DNA of 21,198 nucleotides from a virus, in the IMG/VR virus record IMGVR_UViG_3300004092_000011, positions 1 through 21,198 of that record, one strand, 5' to 3'. Each line of letters starts with the position of its first letter. Within the stretch, counting starts at the first letter, position 1. The notes under the pieces were generated by a model. That model was given only the letters and a program-made list of their open reading frames with translations, made no database searches and was not told where the DNA came from. A program made the position numbers and the translations under genes. Positions 20,653 to 21,198 of the stretch are shown piece after piece.

Positions 20653-21084
20653 TTAAGATTCGCTGTTTGATCCAACAAACATATCTGCTTCATCCATCAT
20701 TAGACTCCATTGACGATCTGATATATCTTTTCCGAAAGTAGAATTGGCGTATTGAGTTACCCAGCAACGGCCAGCGAAATATATAGAATTACCGCTAATA
20801 TCTTTCACTAAAATAGGAAAAACGCCCGAGTTTGTAGCTTCATCAATAGCCATAAAACCAGATAAAATATCGTTGGAAGGGCTAGATTGTTTAAGAGTCA
20901 GTGTTAGAGTTCCTGTAAAGTTATTAGTCTTTCCACGAGTGACAAGGCCATCGGCTCCGACTACCGTGTTCCATGTAGGTTCATTTCGGTCAATTTCAAG
21001 AAATGTACCATCTGAAAATCCACTCATTGGAATTCCACCAATAGTAATTATCACTTGCTTAGGGTCATATGTTCGAACACCCAT
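20653..21084 (-). CDS. Tail tube protein, DUF3277 family
   Basis: The protein has 143 residues, with TAGGAG before ATG at 21084. It shows the DUF3277 line: GGIPMSGFSDGTFLEIDRNE, then WNTVVGADGLVTRGKTNNFT, GTLTLTLKQSSPSNDILSGF and FPILVKDISGNS, with SDRQWSLMMDEADMFVG at the end. This family forms the inner tube of myophages that carry the DUF3383 sheath. Highly expressed virion protein; placed between sheath and chaperone as expected. Confidence 0.85.
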   Translation of the reverse strand: MGVRTYDPKQVIITIGGIPMSGFSDGTFLEIDRNEPTWNTVVGADGLVTRGKTNNFTGTLTLTLKQSSPSNDILSGFMAIDEATNSGVFPILVKDISGNSIYFAGRCWVTQYANSTFGKDISDRQWSLMMDEADMFVGSNSES

Positions 21085-21118
21085 GTTAAATCTCCTATTT
21101 TACCGATTAAGTACCAAT

Positions 21119-21198
21119 TTAAACCGAAACAGTACCAGTTATATTTATTGCCTGTATGGCTCCCGCCAAAGTGGCGTTAAAACTAACATTATTCAAAA
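21119..21198 (-). CDS. Tail sheath protein, DUF3383 family (C-terminal end only)
   Basis: Only the last 26 codons are inside the window; the stop is TAA at 21119-21121. The residues read LNNVSFNATLAGAIQAINIT then GTVSV, which match the end of DUF3383 tail sheath proteins (F.A.LAGAIH...I.GTVS). It precedes the tube gene, the standard order. The rest of the gene lies beyond the right edge. Confidence 0.7.
   Translation of the reverse strand, partial: LNNVSFNATLAGAIQAINITGTVSV

Overview
The window is a block of a tailed-bacteriophage genome (free phage or prophage) with a contractile, myovirus-type tail. The sequence is AT-rich, genes abut or overlap by 1-4 bases, and ribosome sites are of the AGGAG type, which suggests a low-GC Gram-negative host. 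I cannot name the host. No integrase, tRNA, attachment site, lysis gene, capsid gene or terminase is visible, so prophage and free phage cannot be separated here.

Layout. (1) 1-4605, minus strand: a tail-fibre region with six consecutive paralogous fibre-like genes. They share an N-terminal module (motif TQYxVLxG followed by GQVLxSxG) but carry different C-terminal heads: one Gly-rich, three C1q-like, two of a third type. A small accessory gene lies upstream. (2) 4694-8322, minus strand: small unknown genes, an SSB-like or SpoVG-like protein, two winged-helix replication-type proteins, an HNH/AP2-like protein with a possible ribbon-helix-helix tail, and a Cro-type repressor. The gaps between them hold strong plus-strand terminator hairpins with no coding gene upstream, which suggests small counter-transcribed RNAs. 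(3) 8488-11627, plus strand, divergent from the Cro gene: three small unknown genes (a tail-anchored membrane protein, a small basic protein, a secreted Cys4 protein). Then follows a recombination module: a PD-(D/E)XK exonuclease, a 50-residue Cys-rich mini-protein, a Gp157/DUF1351-like protein and a RecT-like annealing protein. (4) 11686-21198, minus strand: the tail morphogenesis operon. In transcription order it encodes the end of a sheath protein, tube, tail assembly chaperone with a programmed -1 frameshift product, a short tape measure, Dit-like hub adaptor, baseplate plug, hub, Gp138-type spike, gp25-like wedge, baseplate J, DUF2612 wedge, a fibre-attachment-like protein, a metal-binding collar fibre and a Cys-rich small protein.

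Working together: the Cro-type repressor and its divergent promoter region probably control the early recombination operon. The winged-helix and SSB-like proteins probably serve replication. The two late minus-strand blocks build a short contractile tail and equip it with a set of interchangeable receptor-binding tips.

The best-supported non-obvious findings are the T8 slippery site at 20288-20295, which fuses the chaperone to a conserved-looking -1 extension; the six-gene fibre cassette with a 34-bp identical repeat between two members; two orphan plus-strand RNA candidates (about 6566-6701 and 7361-7458); and a Cys-rich 50-residue gene at 9933-10085.
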